Below are positions 1 to 5,701 of a stretch of 11,564 nt of DNA, piece after piece. The notes beneath the pieces were generated by a model. It was not told the origin of the DNA, searched no databases, and was given only the letters and a program-made list of their open reading frames with translations. Source of the DNA: JAAYZM01 sp964510785 (GTDB lineage: Bacteria; Actinomycetota; Actinomycetes; Actinomycetales; Cellulomonadaceae); NCBI GenBank assembly GCA_964510785.1, contig CAZECM010000095.1, forward strand, positions 1 to 11,564, in the 5' to 3' direction. A program made the translations under genes and the position numbers. The number at the start of each line of letters is the position of its first letter. The stretch's first letter is position 1.

Positions 1-811
1 CGGCTGGGGTGAAAACCCGGCCCGGCGGATCCTCCGTGAGGCCCGCGTCGCCCTGCGGCCCACCCACCACGAACGAGCCGGTCGGGTTGGTCAGGAGTCG
101 ATAGCCCGTCGTGTCGAGGTCCGTGAGCTCGAGGACCGGGCCGACGACGTGCTCGCGGATCGCCTCCTGCAGCTCGTCCTGGCGCAGGTCAGGGTCGTGC
201 TGCGTCGAGACGAGCACGGTGTCGAGCGCCACGGGGCGACCGCCGTCGTACGCGATCGTGACCTGCGTCTTGCCGTCGGGGCGCAGCCCCGGGACCGTGC
301 CGTCCTTGCGGACCGCGGCGAGGCGCTCGGCGAGGCGGTGCGCGAGCCACACGGGCGTGGGCATGAGCACGGGCGTCTCGTCGGAGGCGTAGCCGAACAT
401 GAGGCCCTGGTCGCCCGCGCCCTGCATGTCGAGCGGGTCGAGGTCGTTCGCGTCCTCGCGCACCTCGAGCGCCTTGTCGACGCCCTGGGCGATGTCGGGC
501 GACTGCTGGCCGATCGAGACGGACACGCCGCACGAGCTGCCGTCGAAGCCGATCTCGGAGGACGTGTAGCCGATCTCGCGGACCACCTGGCGAACGATCT
601 GCGGGATCTCGACGTACGCCCGGTCCGTGGACACCTCGCCCGCGATGTGGACGAGGCCCGTGGTCACGAGCGTCTCTACCGCGACACGCGCGGTGGGGTC
701 CTGCTCGAGGAGCGCGTCGAGGATCGCGTCCGAGACCTGGTCGCAGATCTTGTCCGGGTGCCCTTCCGTGACGGACTCGGAGGTGAACAGGCGCATGTCG
801 GGCTCGGGCAT
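1..811 (-). CDS. metK: S-adenosylmethionine synthetase, 3'-truncated by window edge
   Basis: MetK makes S-adenosylmethionine from methionine and ATP in the cytoplasm. The frame read from ATG at 811 gives MPEPDMRLFTSESVTEGHPDK and then ICDQVSDAILDAL, the family's N-terminal substrate-binding region. Further on come QSPDIAQGV, the GAGDQGLMFGYA signature and NPTGSFVVGGPQGDAGLT (ending at residue 259, base 35). From base 34 to base 1 the frame stays open but reads EDPPGRVFTPA, where every MetK I know continues GRKIIVDTYGG; no other frame restores it. The C-terminal third is therefore not visible and the join is suspect (see findings). The ATG at 811 is preferred over the one at 796 because a TAGGAT element, also readable as an AGGA ribosome site, lies just upstream of it. 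In many actinobacteria metK directly follows coaBC; here it is alone and divergent from the AlkZ-like gene. It would supply SAM for the methyltransferase at 4518, as for all methylation. Confidence 0.93.
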   Translation of the reverse strand, partial: MPEPDMRLFTSESVTEGHPDKICDQVSDAILDALLEQDPTARVAVETLVTTGLVHIAGEVSTDRAYVEIPQIVRQVVREIGYTSSEIGFDGSSCGVSVSIGQQSPDIAQGVDKALEVREDANDLDPLDMQGAGDQGLMFGYASDETPVLMPTPVWLAHRLAERLAAVRKDGTVPGLRPDGKTQVTIAYDGGRPVALDTVLVSTQHDPDLRQDELQEAIREHVVGPVLELTDLDTTGYRLLTNPTGSFVVGGPQGDAGLTEDPPGRVFTPA

Positions 812-818
812 GGTGCAG

Positions 819-849
819 ATCCTAAGGTGCGCGAGGGTCGCGGTGACAA
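819..849 (-). promoter_or_regulatory. Probable metK promoter
   Basis: On the minus strand TTGTCA (849-844) is followed after 19 bp by TAGGAT (824-819), and the metK ATG comes 7 bp later. The -10 position would place transcription start at or next to the ATG, giving a leaderless or nearly leaderless mRNA, common in actinobacteria. The alternative reading is that AGGA inside the same hexamer is a Shine-Dalgarno site 8 nt from ATG and the promoter lies further up. The 19-bp spacer is longer than ideal. Confidence 0.4.
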
Positions 850-925
850 GGGTGTCCATCGCGCGGCTCGCCGAGCGTGCCGGCCTCGTCCAAGCCAGAG
901 CGGCCCCGTTGTGGGTGCCGACTCC

Positions 926-940
926 TACGCTGTTCGCATG
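926..940 (+). promoter_or_regulatory. Leaderless-type -10 element before the AlkZ-like gene
   Basis: TACGCT (926-931) is followed by six bases and then ATG at 938. This TANNNT-N6-ATG layout puts the start of transcription on the start codon. No Shine-Dalgarno sequence is visible in front of the ATG, which supports a leaderless mRNA. No convincing -35 hexamer is seen at the right distance. Confidence 0.35.
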
Positions 941-2035
941 GATCGGGTCCACGAGCTCTCACGCGCGGACGCCCGCCGTGTCGCGGTGCGGGCGCAGCTC
1001 CTCGACGCCGCACGCCCGACGGACCTGCTCGCGGTCGCGCGCCGGCTCATGGTGGTCCAGCTCGACCCCATCAGCGCGGTGGCACCGAGCGCCGACCTGG
1101 TCTTCTGGGGTCGGCTCGGCGAGGCGTACGCGCCGCGTGACCGGCTCGACGCCGTCGAGGCCCAGGAGCTGATCGAGCTGCGAGGGCTGCTGCGCCCGGC
1201 CGAGGACATCGCGCTGTTCCGGGCCGACATGGATGCCTGGCCCGGTGAGGAGCCGCCCGGGTGGCGCCGCGCCGCGGCGGACTGGGTCGCCGCCAACGAC
1301 GGCTGCCGTCGCGACATCCTCGAGCGCCTGCGCGGCGACGGCCCGCTGCCGATGAGCGAGCTGCCGGACCTGTGCGACGTGCCGTGGCGCTCGAGCGGGT
1401 GGAACAACAACAAGAACGTCACGATGCTGCTCGGACTCATGGTCGAGCGCGGTGAGGTCGCTGTCGCGGGCGGGTCCGGCCGCGACAGGCTGTGGGACCT
1501 CGCCGAGCGCATCTACCCCGACGTGCCCGTGCTGCCCGCCGCGCACGCGAGCCGCATGCGCGACGCACGTCGGCTCGCGTCGCTCGGCATCGCGCGCACC
1601 CTCGCTCCGGCGACCCCGCACGAACCCAACGACGTGGCGCAGGCGGGCGAGCCCGCCGTCGTCGACGGTGTGAAGGGACGCTGGCGCGTCGATCCCGCGT
1701 ACCTCGATGGTCCGTTCGAGGGCCGTGCCGCGCTGCTGTCCCCGTTCGACCGGCTCGTCTACGACCGCAAGCGCACCGCCGAGCTCTTCGAGTTCGGCTA
1801 CACGCTCGAGATGTACAAGCCGGCCGCGAAGCGCCGCTGGGGGTACTACGCGCTGCCGATCCTGTGCGGCGACCGCCTGGTAGGAAAGCTCGACGCGCGC
1901 ACGGAGGACGACGCCGGCGTGTTCCGGGTTCGTGCCGTCCACGAGGACGCGCCGTTCGACACGGTGACCCGAGAAGCGGTCGACGCCGAGATCGAGGCCC
2001 TCGCGCACTGGCTCGAGCTCGACCTCGCGAGGTGA
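938..2035 (+). CDS. Winged-helix DNA glycosylase-family protein (AlkZ/YcaQ-like, HTH_42)
   Basis: A 365-residue protein of the HTH_42 superfamily, which includes Streptomyces AlkZ (azinomycin cross-link repair and self-resistance) and E. coli YcaQ/AlkX, DNA glycosylases that remove bulky or cross-linked alkylated bases. The sequence shows the N-terminal LSRADARRVAVRAQ helix, then VVQLDPISAVAPSADLVFWGRLG at residues 39-61. Within it Q41-L-D43 matches the family's catalytic Q-hydrophobic-Q/D motif. A second winged-helix region follows at about 124-195 (GWNNNKNVTMLLGLMVERGEV), and a beta-rich C-terminal part runs from about 240 to 350 (LLSPFDRLVYDRKR, YYALPILCGDRLVGKLD). It is slightly shorter than E. 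coli YcaQ (about 410). ATG 938 is chosen because the homologous region starts there; the upstream open frame lies antisense to metK. The GNAT gene follows after 36 bp in the same direction. The family call is firm; the substrate is inferred, and general genome maintenance is likelier than a dedicated antibiotic-resistance role since no biosynthetic genes are nearby. Confidence 0.85.
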   Translation: MDRVHELSRADARRVAVRAQLLDAARPTDLLAVARRLMVVQLDPISAVAPSADLVFWGRLGEAYAPRDRLDAVEAQELIELRGLLRPAEDIALFRADMDAWPGEEPPGWRRAAADWVAANDGCRRDILERLRGDGPLPMSELPDLCDVPWRSSGWNNNKNVTMLLGLMVERGEVAVAGGSGRDRLWDLAERIYPDVPVLPAAHASRMRDARRLASLGIARTLAPATPHEPNDVAQAGEPAVVDGVKGRWRVDPAYLDGPFEGRAALLSPFDRLVYDRKRTAELFEFGYTLEMYKPAAKRRWGYYALPILCGDRLVGKLDARTEDDAGVFRVRAVHEDAPFDTVTREAVDAEIEALAHWLELDLAR

Positions 2036-2059
2036 CCCGTCGTCGTCGGAGGTCGGTCC

Positions 2060-2074
2060 TAGCCTGGGGGCATG
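2060..2074 (+). promoter_or_regulatory. Leaderless-type -10 element before the GNAT gene
   Basis: TAGCCT (2060-2065) followed by GGGGGC and ATG at 2072 repeats the TANNNT-N6-ATG layout seen before the AlkZ-like gene. The G-run ends one base from ATG, too close to act as a normal ribosome-binding site. No clear -35 is seen, so the gene may also be read through from the gene upstream. Confidence 0.3.
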
Positions 2075-2641
2075 AGTATCGACGTGGTTGCCGCCACGGG
2101 CAGGTTCGAGGACTTCGCGGCAGTGGTGGGCACGAAGCGGCCCGACGCCGGGGGTTGCTGGTGCATGAGCTACCGCGACTCGCGGGTGCCCAACCTCGAA
2201 CGCCCCGACTACATGCGCCAGGAGTGCGAGTCGGCGCCAGGCCCCGGTGTGCTCGCCTACGTGGACGGCGAGGTCGCCGGCTGGTGCTCGGTCGCGCCGC
2301 GCAGCACCTACCGGCGGCTCATGCGCTCGCGCACCATCCCGTTCCTCGACGAGCGGGACGCCTGGAGCATCGTGTGCTTCGTGGTCCGTCCCGGGTATCG
2401 CGGCCAGGGCCTCATGCACCATCTGCTCGCGGGCGCCGTCGAGCACGCCGCGGCCCACGGGGCCGAGGTCGTCGAGGGCTACCCCGCCGAGACGGGCGGG
2501 ACCCGCATCGACCTGATCTCCGGATACGTCGGGACGGTCGATCTGTTCGAGTCGGCCGGGTTCCACAAGGCCTCGCCGACGACGGCACACGCCGGGCACC
2601 GCGAACGCTGGCTCATGCGCCGCGAGCTCGCGGGCGGTTAG
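2072..2641 (+). CDS. GNAT-family N-acetyltransferase
   Basis: A 189-residue cytoplasmic acetyltransferase of the GNAT fold. Motif A, which holds the acetyl-CoA pyrophosphate, is visible as VVRPGYRGQGLMHHLLAGAV, with the R-G-Q-G core at residues 110-113. The preceding strand (DAWSIVCFVV, 97-105), the C-terminal EGYPAE (135-140) and the LFESAGFHKA block (158-167) are typical of the fold. The N-terminal GGCWCMSYR (27-35), with a Cys-Trp-Cys pair, is a feature I associate with a common but uncharacterised actinobacterial GNAT subgroup. The substrate cannot be told from sequence; small amines, antibiotics or protein N-termini are all possible. The gene ends 7 bp before the stop codon of the convergent hydrolase gene, leaving no room for a separate terminator. 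Confidence 0.88.
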   Translation: MSIDVVAATGRFEDFAAVVGTKRPDAGGCWCMSYRDSRVPNLERPDYMRQECESAPGPGVLAYVDGEVAGWCSVAPRSTYRRLMRSRTIPFLDERDAWSIVCFVVRPGYRGQGLMHHLLAGAVEHAAAHGAEVVEGYPAETGGTRIDLISGYVGTVDLFESAGFHKASPTTAHAGHRERWLMRRELAGG

Positions 2642-2648
2642 GCCACCG

Positions 2649-4376
2649 TTACGAGGACGCCTGGCCCGAATCGTCCCAGCCGGCCACGATCTCGCGCAGC
2701 GTGTCGGTCGCGCCCGGGGCCCAGCCGGGCGGCGGCGCGACGGCCGCGAAGCCGTCCGCGTACTCCGTCAGGAAGTTGTGCCCGTGCCCGTTGGGCGCCT
2801 CGCCGGCCACGAACAGGTCGATCGACAGCGCGAAGAACGTCGCGACGGGCACCCACCGCACCTCGGGGAGCACGTCGTAGCCGCGCGGCTCGCCCGCCCA
2901 GTCCGGCTTGGTGAAGATCAGGTCGGGGGACCACCAGGTCACGCCGTCCGAGGCGTGCTGCAGGTACACGACGCGCGGCGCGTCCCAGTCCTCACCGAGG
3001 GCGAAGAGGTCGAGCCCGGCGTTCTCCGCCGACGGCGTGCCCCAGCGGGCCCGCGTGCCGCCGTCGAGCACGGGTGCGATCTGCGGCGAGCCGGCCTCTC
3101 GCGCCGCGGTGAGCTCTTGCCACAGCGGCGTGAAGCCGGGCGTGCCGACCCAGAGTGCGCCGTCGACCCGTTCCGCGACGTCCTGGAGGCTCGCGAACGT
3201 GCCCTGCGAGCCGAACGAACCGAGGGAGATCCCGGCGACGTACAGCTTCGGGCGCGAGGCCTCGGGCAGCTCGAGCCAGCGGGCCCGGACGGTCTCGAAG
3301 AGCGTGCGCGCGGACTCGGCCGGCGTGGCACGGTCCCCCACGAAGGAGATCCAGCTCGGCAGGTAGGAGTACTGCATCGCGGCGATCGCGGTGTTGCCGC
3401 CCCACAGCGCCTCGAAGGTGCGGGAGAGCGCGGGGTCGACCCACCCGGTACCCGTCGTCGCGACCACGAGCAGCGCCTCACGGTCCCACGCGCCCGTCCG
3501 GTCGAGCTCGGCGACCACGAGCTCGGCCTGCGCATCGAACCCGTCGGCGCTCGTGAGTCCCGCGTACGCGCGGATGGGCTCGGCGACCTCGACGTCGGCC
3601 CCCGTCCGTTCGACGATGCCGGCGAGCTCCGCCGTCGGCCGCGTACCCGCGACGAAGCTGCGACCCTCGCGCCCGAGCGTGTCCCACGGTGCGGCCGAGT
3701 CCGGTGAGCCGGAGCTCTCCGGGCGGGTCGGTGCCTCGACACCCGCGTGCGTCTGCACGTCAAGCTCGCCGAACGAGGTGTTGAGCAGGGACTTCACCCC
3801 AGAGACCACGGTGCCGTTGACGAAGAGCACGGTCAGGACGACCACGATCGCCGCCGCACCGCCACGCGCCACCCCCGCGGGGAGCACTCGCCCGAGCTGG
3901 CGAGCCAGCAGGCGGCTCAGGCCGCGCAGGCCACGACCGACGCCGAGGAACACGAGTGCGAGCACGAGGGCGACCAGGACGACCGTGAAGGGCTGGGAGC
4001 CCTCCGACGGCGCCATGCCCATGACCTCGCGCAAGCGGGACTGCCACGCCGCGCTCACCACGAGGGAACCGGGTACGACGACGACGGCCACGACACCGAG
4101 CGCGATCCAGCCGCGACGCTTCGCGGTGGGCGTCCAGGACGGGCGCACCCCTACGAGCCGTGCCAGCCACACGACGAGGACAGTGAGCCCGTACCCGGAG
4201 ATCGCCGCCGCGCCCGCGGCCGCGCCCTGGTAGAGCGTGGACCGCGGGGTGAGCGCAGGGCCGAGCGCCGCCGCGAACATCAGGAGTGCGACCGCGAGGC
4301 CCGGCCCGGAGAACGAGCCCAGGAAGGAACGCAGCGGTCGGGGCAGTCGCGGGAGGCGTGGCTTCGCTTCGGTCAC
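2649..4376 (-). CDS. Membrane-anchored alpha/beta-hydrolase (Abhydrolase_9 type)
   Basis: A 575-residue protein with a membrane domain followed by a soluble hydrolase domain, matching the architecture of the actinobacterial Abhydrolase_9_N/Abhydrolase_9 family. Five hydrophobic segments are visible at about 26-42, 57-76, 90-111, 129-148 and 172-192. The hydrolase part begins near WDTLGREGRSFV (231-242). It contains AGISLGSFGSQ (381-391), a nucleophile elbow with S384 as probable catalytic serine, then ALWVGTPGFTPLW (407-419), YLQHASDGVTWWSPDLIF (471-488) and NGHGHNF (529-535), which contribute likely acid and histidine residues. Length is normal for the family. The start is GTG at 4376, the first start in the frame, with no good ribosome-binding site upstream. 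Substrate and physiological role are unknown; an esterase or lipase-like activity at the membrane is an inference. It is divergent from the methyltransferase operon and shares its regulatory region. Confidence 0.85.
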   Translation of the reverse strand: MTEAKPRLPRLPRPLRSFLGSFSGPGLAVALLMFAAALGPALTPRSTLYQGAAAGAAAISGYGLTVLVVWLARLVGVRPSWTPTAKRRGWIALGVVAVVVVPGSLVVSAAWQSRLREVMGMAPSEGSQPFTVVLVALVLALVFLGVGRGLRGLSRLLARQLGRVLPAGVARGGAAAIVVVLTVLFVNGTVVSGVKSLLNTSFGELDVQTHAGVEAPTRPESSGSPDSAAPWDTLGREGRSFVAGTRPTAELAGIVERTGADVEVAEPIRAYAGLTSADGFDAQAELVVAELDRTGAWDREALLVVATTGTGWVDPALSRTFEALWGGNTAIAAMQYSYLPSWISFVGDRATPAESARTLFETVRARWLELPEASRPKLYVAGISLGSFGSQGTFASLQDVAERVDGALWVGTPGFTPLWQELTAAREAGSPQIAPVLDGGTRARWGTPSAENAGLDLFALGEDWDAPRVVYLQHASDGVTWWSPDLIFTKPDWAGEPRGYDVLPEVRWVPVATFFALSIDLFVAGEAPNGHGHNFLTEYADGFAAVAPPPGWAPGATDTLREIVAGWDDSGQASS

Positions 4377-4447
4377 CGGAGAACTGTGACAGATCTGCGG
4401 GCCTCCTCGTGCACCACGTCGCGCGCTTGGGACGGCACGCCCGACAA

Positions 4448-4461
4448 GGGACTTTCGTCCC
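4448..4461 (+). promoter_or_regulatory. DosR/DevR-like operator
   Basis: GGGACTTTCGTCCC is a palindrome with 5-bp arms around TTTC. It fits the core GGGACTTNNGNCCY of the mycobacterial DosR (DevR) binding motif at every position. Extended to 20 bp (4445-4464) it matches 15 positions of TTSGGGACTWWAGTCCCSAA. DosR-type response regulators activate genes under hypoxia, nitric oxide or carbon monoxide. Its centre (4454.5) lies about 40 bp upstream of the start point predicted from the -10 at 4483-4488, the usual place for a DosR activator site abutting the -35 region. It lies about 80 bp from the divergent hydrolase start, so it could act on that gene as well. Confidence 0.6.
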
Positions 4462-4482
4462 CGACGACGGCGCGGACCCGAG

Positions 4483-4501
4483 TAAGGTCACGCTTACCTA
4501 A
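4483..4501 (+). promoter_or_regulatory. DtxR/IdeR-like iron box overlapping the -10
   Basis: TAAGGTCACGCTTACCTAA is a 19-bp imperfect palindrome matching 16 of 19 positions of the DtxR/IdeR consensus TWAGGTTAGSCTAACCTWA. The AGGT and ACCT half-site cores are intact at the correct distance. Its first six bases, TAAGGT (4483-4488), also serve as a plausible -10 hexamer, so Fe(II)-loaded repressor would block RNA polymerase directly. This predicts that the downstream methyltransferase-cupin operon is switched on when iron is scarce. Confidence 0.7.
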
Positions 4502-4504
4502 CTT

Positions 4505-4510
4505 GGAGGG
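4505..4510 (+). promoter_or_regulatory. Ribosome-binding site of the methyltransferase gene
   Basis: GGAGGG sits 7 nt before ATG 4518. It fixes this start and excludes the long open upstream extension of the same frame, which runs antisense to the hydrolase gene. Confidence 0.8.
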
Positions 4511-4517
4511 AAGCATC

Positions 4518-5369
4518 ATGGCGAGGACTGCCCACGACCCGCCGGCCGGGACGGTGCCGCTCCCGCTCGCGGAGCGGCGCACCGAGGACCTCGCCGGTCA
4601 CTGGCTCCTCGCCCGCCTCGGCAAGCGCGTGCTTCGTCCGGGCGGTGCCGGGATGACGCGTGCCCTGTTGCGCGACGCCGCGCTCGAGGGGGCCGACGTC
4701 GTCGAGCTCGCACCGGGACTCGGACGGACCGCGACGGAGATCGTCGCCGCTGGGCCCGCGAGCTACACGGGGGTCGACCAGGACGCCGACGCCGCCCGCA
4801 TCGTGGCGCAGCTCGTCGCGGCGCACGGCACCTGCCGCACGGCCGAGGCGGACGCGACGGGGCTCGACGACGCGAGTGCCGACGTCGTCGTCGGCGAGGC
4901 GATGCTCACGATGCAGTCGGACCGCGGCAAGGCCAAGATCATCAGCGAGGCGGCGCGGCTCTTGCGGCCGGGCGGCCGGTACGCGATCCACGAGCTCGGC
5001 CTAGCACCGGACGACCTCGATCCCGAGATCGCCACCGAGATCCGCCGTGAGCTCGCCCGGTCCATCAAGGTCAACGCCCGCCCGCTCACCGCGGCGGAGT
5101 GGCGCACGCTCCTCGAGGACGCCGGCTTCGAGGTCGAGCAGGTCCGCACCGGGAAGATGGCGCTCCTGCACGTGCGCCGCAACCTCGCCGACGAGGGGCT
5201 CGGCGGCACCGTGCGGATCGTGCGCAACGTGCTGCGGGACTCCGATGCCCGACGGCGCGTCGTGGGGATGTGGCAGGTGTTCCACAAGCACCGCCGCTCG
5301 CTCATCGCCGTCTCGTTGATCGCCCGGGTTCCGGCGCACACCGCCGCGGGCGAGGAAGGCAGCTCGTGA
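4518..5369 (+). CDS. Class I SAM-dependent methyltransferase
   Basis: A 283-residue cytoplasmic protein with a UbiE-like Rossmann methyltransferase core. Motif I is VVELAPGLGRTA (61-72); the acidic residue binding the SAM ribose is in YTGVDQDAD (83-91). ADADATGLDD-like motif II text lies at 110-118, and ARLLRPGGRYAIHELGL (146-162) is the post-motif III loop and strand. The N-terminal GHWLLARLGKRVLRPGG (27-43) and the C-terminal MALLHVRRNLADEG and VFHKHRRSLIAVSLIA stretches mark a specific subfamily that I cannot tie to a known substrate. The strong ribosome site at 4505-4510 sets the start. The stop TGA overlaps the GTG of the cupin gene, so the two are translationally coupled. The promoter carries DosR-like and IdeR-like operators. 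Because of the cupin partner and this regulation, a role in redox, nitric oxide or iron stress is inferred; the acceptor could be a small molecule, lipid or quinone. Confidence 0.87.
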   Translation: MARTAHDPPAGTVPLPLAERRTEDLAGHWLLARLGKRVLRPGGAGMTRALLRDAALEGADVVELAPGLGRTATEIVAAGPASYTGVDQDADAARIVAQLVAAHGTCRTAEADATGLDDASADVVVGEAMLTMQSDRGKAKIISEAARLLRPGGRYAIHELGLAPDDLDPEIATEIRRELARSIKVNARPLTAAEWRTLLEDAGFEVEQVRTGKMALLHVRRNLADEGLGGTVRIVRNVLRDSDARRRVVGMWQVFHKHRRSLIAVSLIARVPAHTAAGEEGSS

Positions 5370-5701
5370 CCGAGAACCTCGTGATGACCGACGTCGCCAC
5401 GCTCGCCGGCTTCGTCGAGATCCAGCCGGAGTCGACCGTCTCGCGCACGGTCCTCAAGGCCGAGGGGGCACGCGTCGTGCTCTTCGGCTTCGACGCCGGC
5501 CAGGTGCTCACCGAGCACACCGCCGCCGTCCCCGTGCTGCTCCAGGTGCTCGAGGGGCACCTGCGCATCACGGCCGCGGGCCGGACCGTCGATCTCGTCC
5601 CCGGCGGGGTGATCCACCTCGGCACGCGCCTCCCCCACGAGGTCGAGGCCGTCGAGCCGTCCAAGCTCGCCCTGACGATGCTCGACCCGCGCGTCACCTA
5701 G
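5366..5701 (+). CDS. Small single-domain cupin protein
   Basis: A 111-residue single cupin barrel. Motif 1 is GQVLTEHTAAVPVLLQVLEG (45-64), with H51 and E63 but no second histidine of the usual HxH. Motif 2 is VPGGVIHLGTRLPHEVEAVE (78-97), with H84 and H91. So one to three histidines remain as metal ligands. Cupins of this LTEH...LLQVLEG type often lie near hemerythrin, DUF2249 or denitrification genes in other bacteria, a recollection rather than something seen here. The start is GTG 5366, overlapping the methyltransferase stop as GTGA, with AGGAAGG 6 nt upstream (5353-5359). A downstream ATG at codon 7 would also leave the domain intact. It may sense a metal or small molecule, or act on the product of its partner enzyme. 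Its TAG stop lies in the CTAG shared with the convergent asparaginase gene. Confidence 0.83.
   Translation: MTENLVMTDVATLAGFVEIQPESTVSRTVLKAEGARVVLFGFDAGQVLTEHTAAVPVLLQVLEGHLRITAAGRTVDLVPGGVIHLGTRLPHEVEAVEPSKLALTMLDPRVT

Noticed and set aside
1..34. An intein in metK as the cause of the break after GDAGLT
   Set aside because: The sequence after the break does not start with Cys, Ser or Ala, and the MetK residue that should follow it is Gly rather than Cys, Ser or Thr; no splicing block is visible in the few residues available.
149..937. Long 5' extension of the AlkZ-like frame
   Set aside because: It runs antisense to metK and has no family resemblance; homology begins at ATG 938.
959..2599. 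A 546-codon open frame on the minus strand
   Set aside because: It lies fully antisense to the AlkZ-like and GNAT genes, is rich in low-complexity Arg/Val/Ala text without any recognisable domain, and is the shadow expected in GC-rich DNA.
3747..4517. Long 5' extension of the methyltransferase frame
   Set aside because: It is antisense to the membrane hydrolase, and the strong GGAGGG site fixes ATG 4518.
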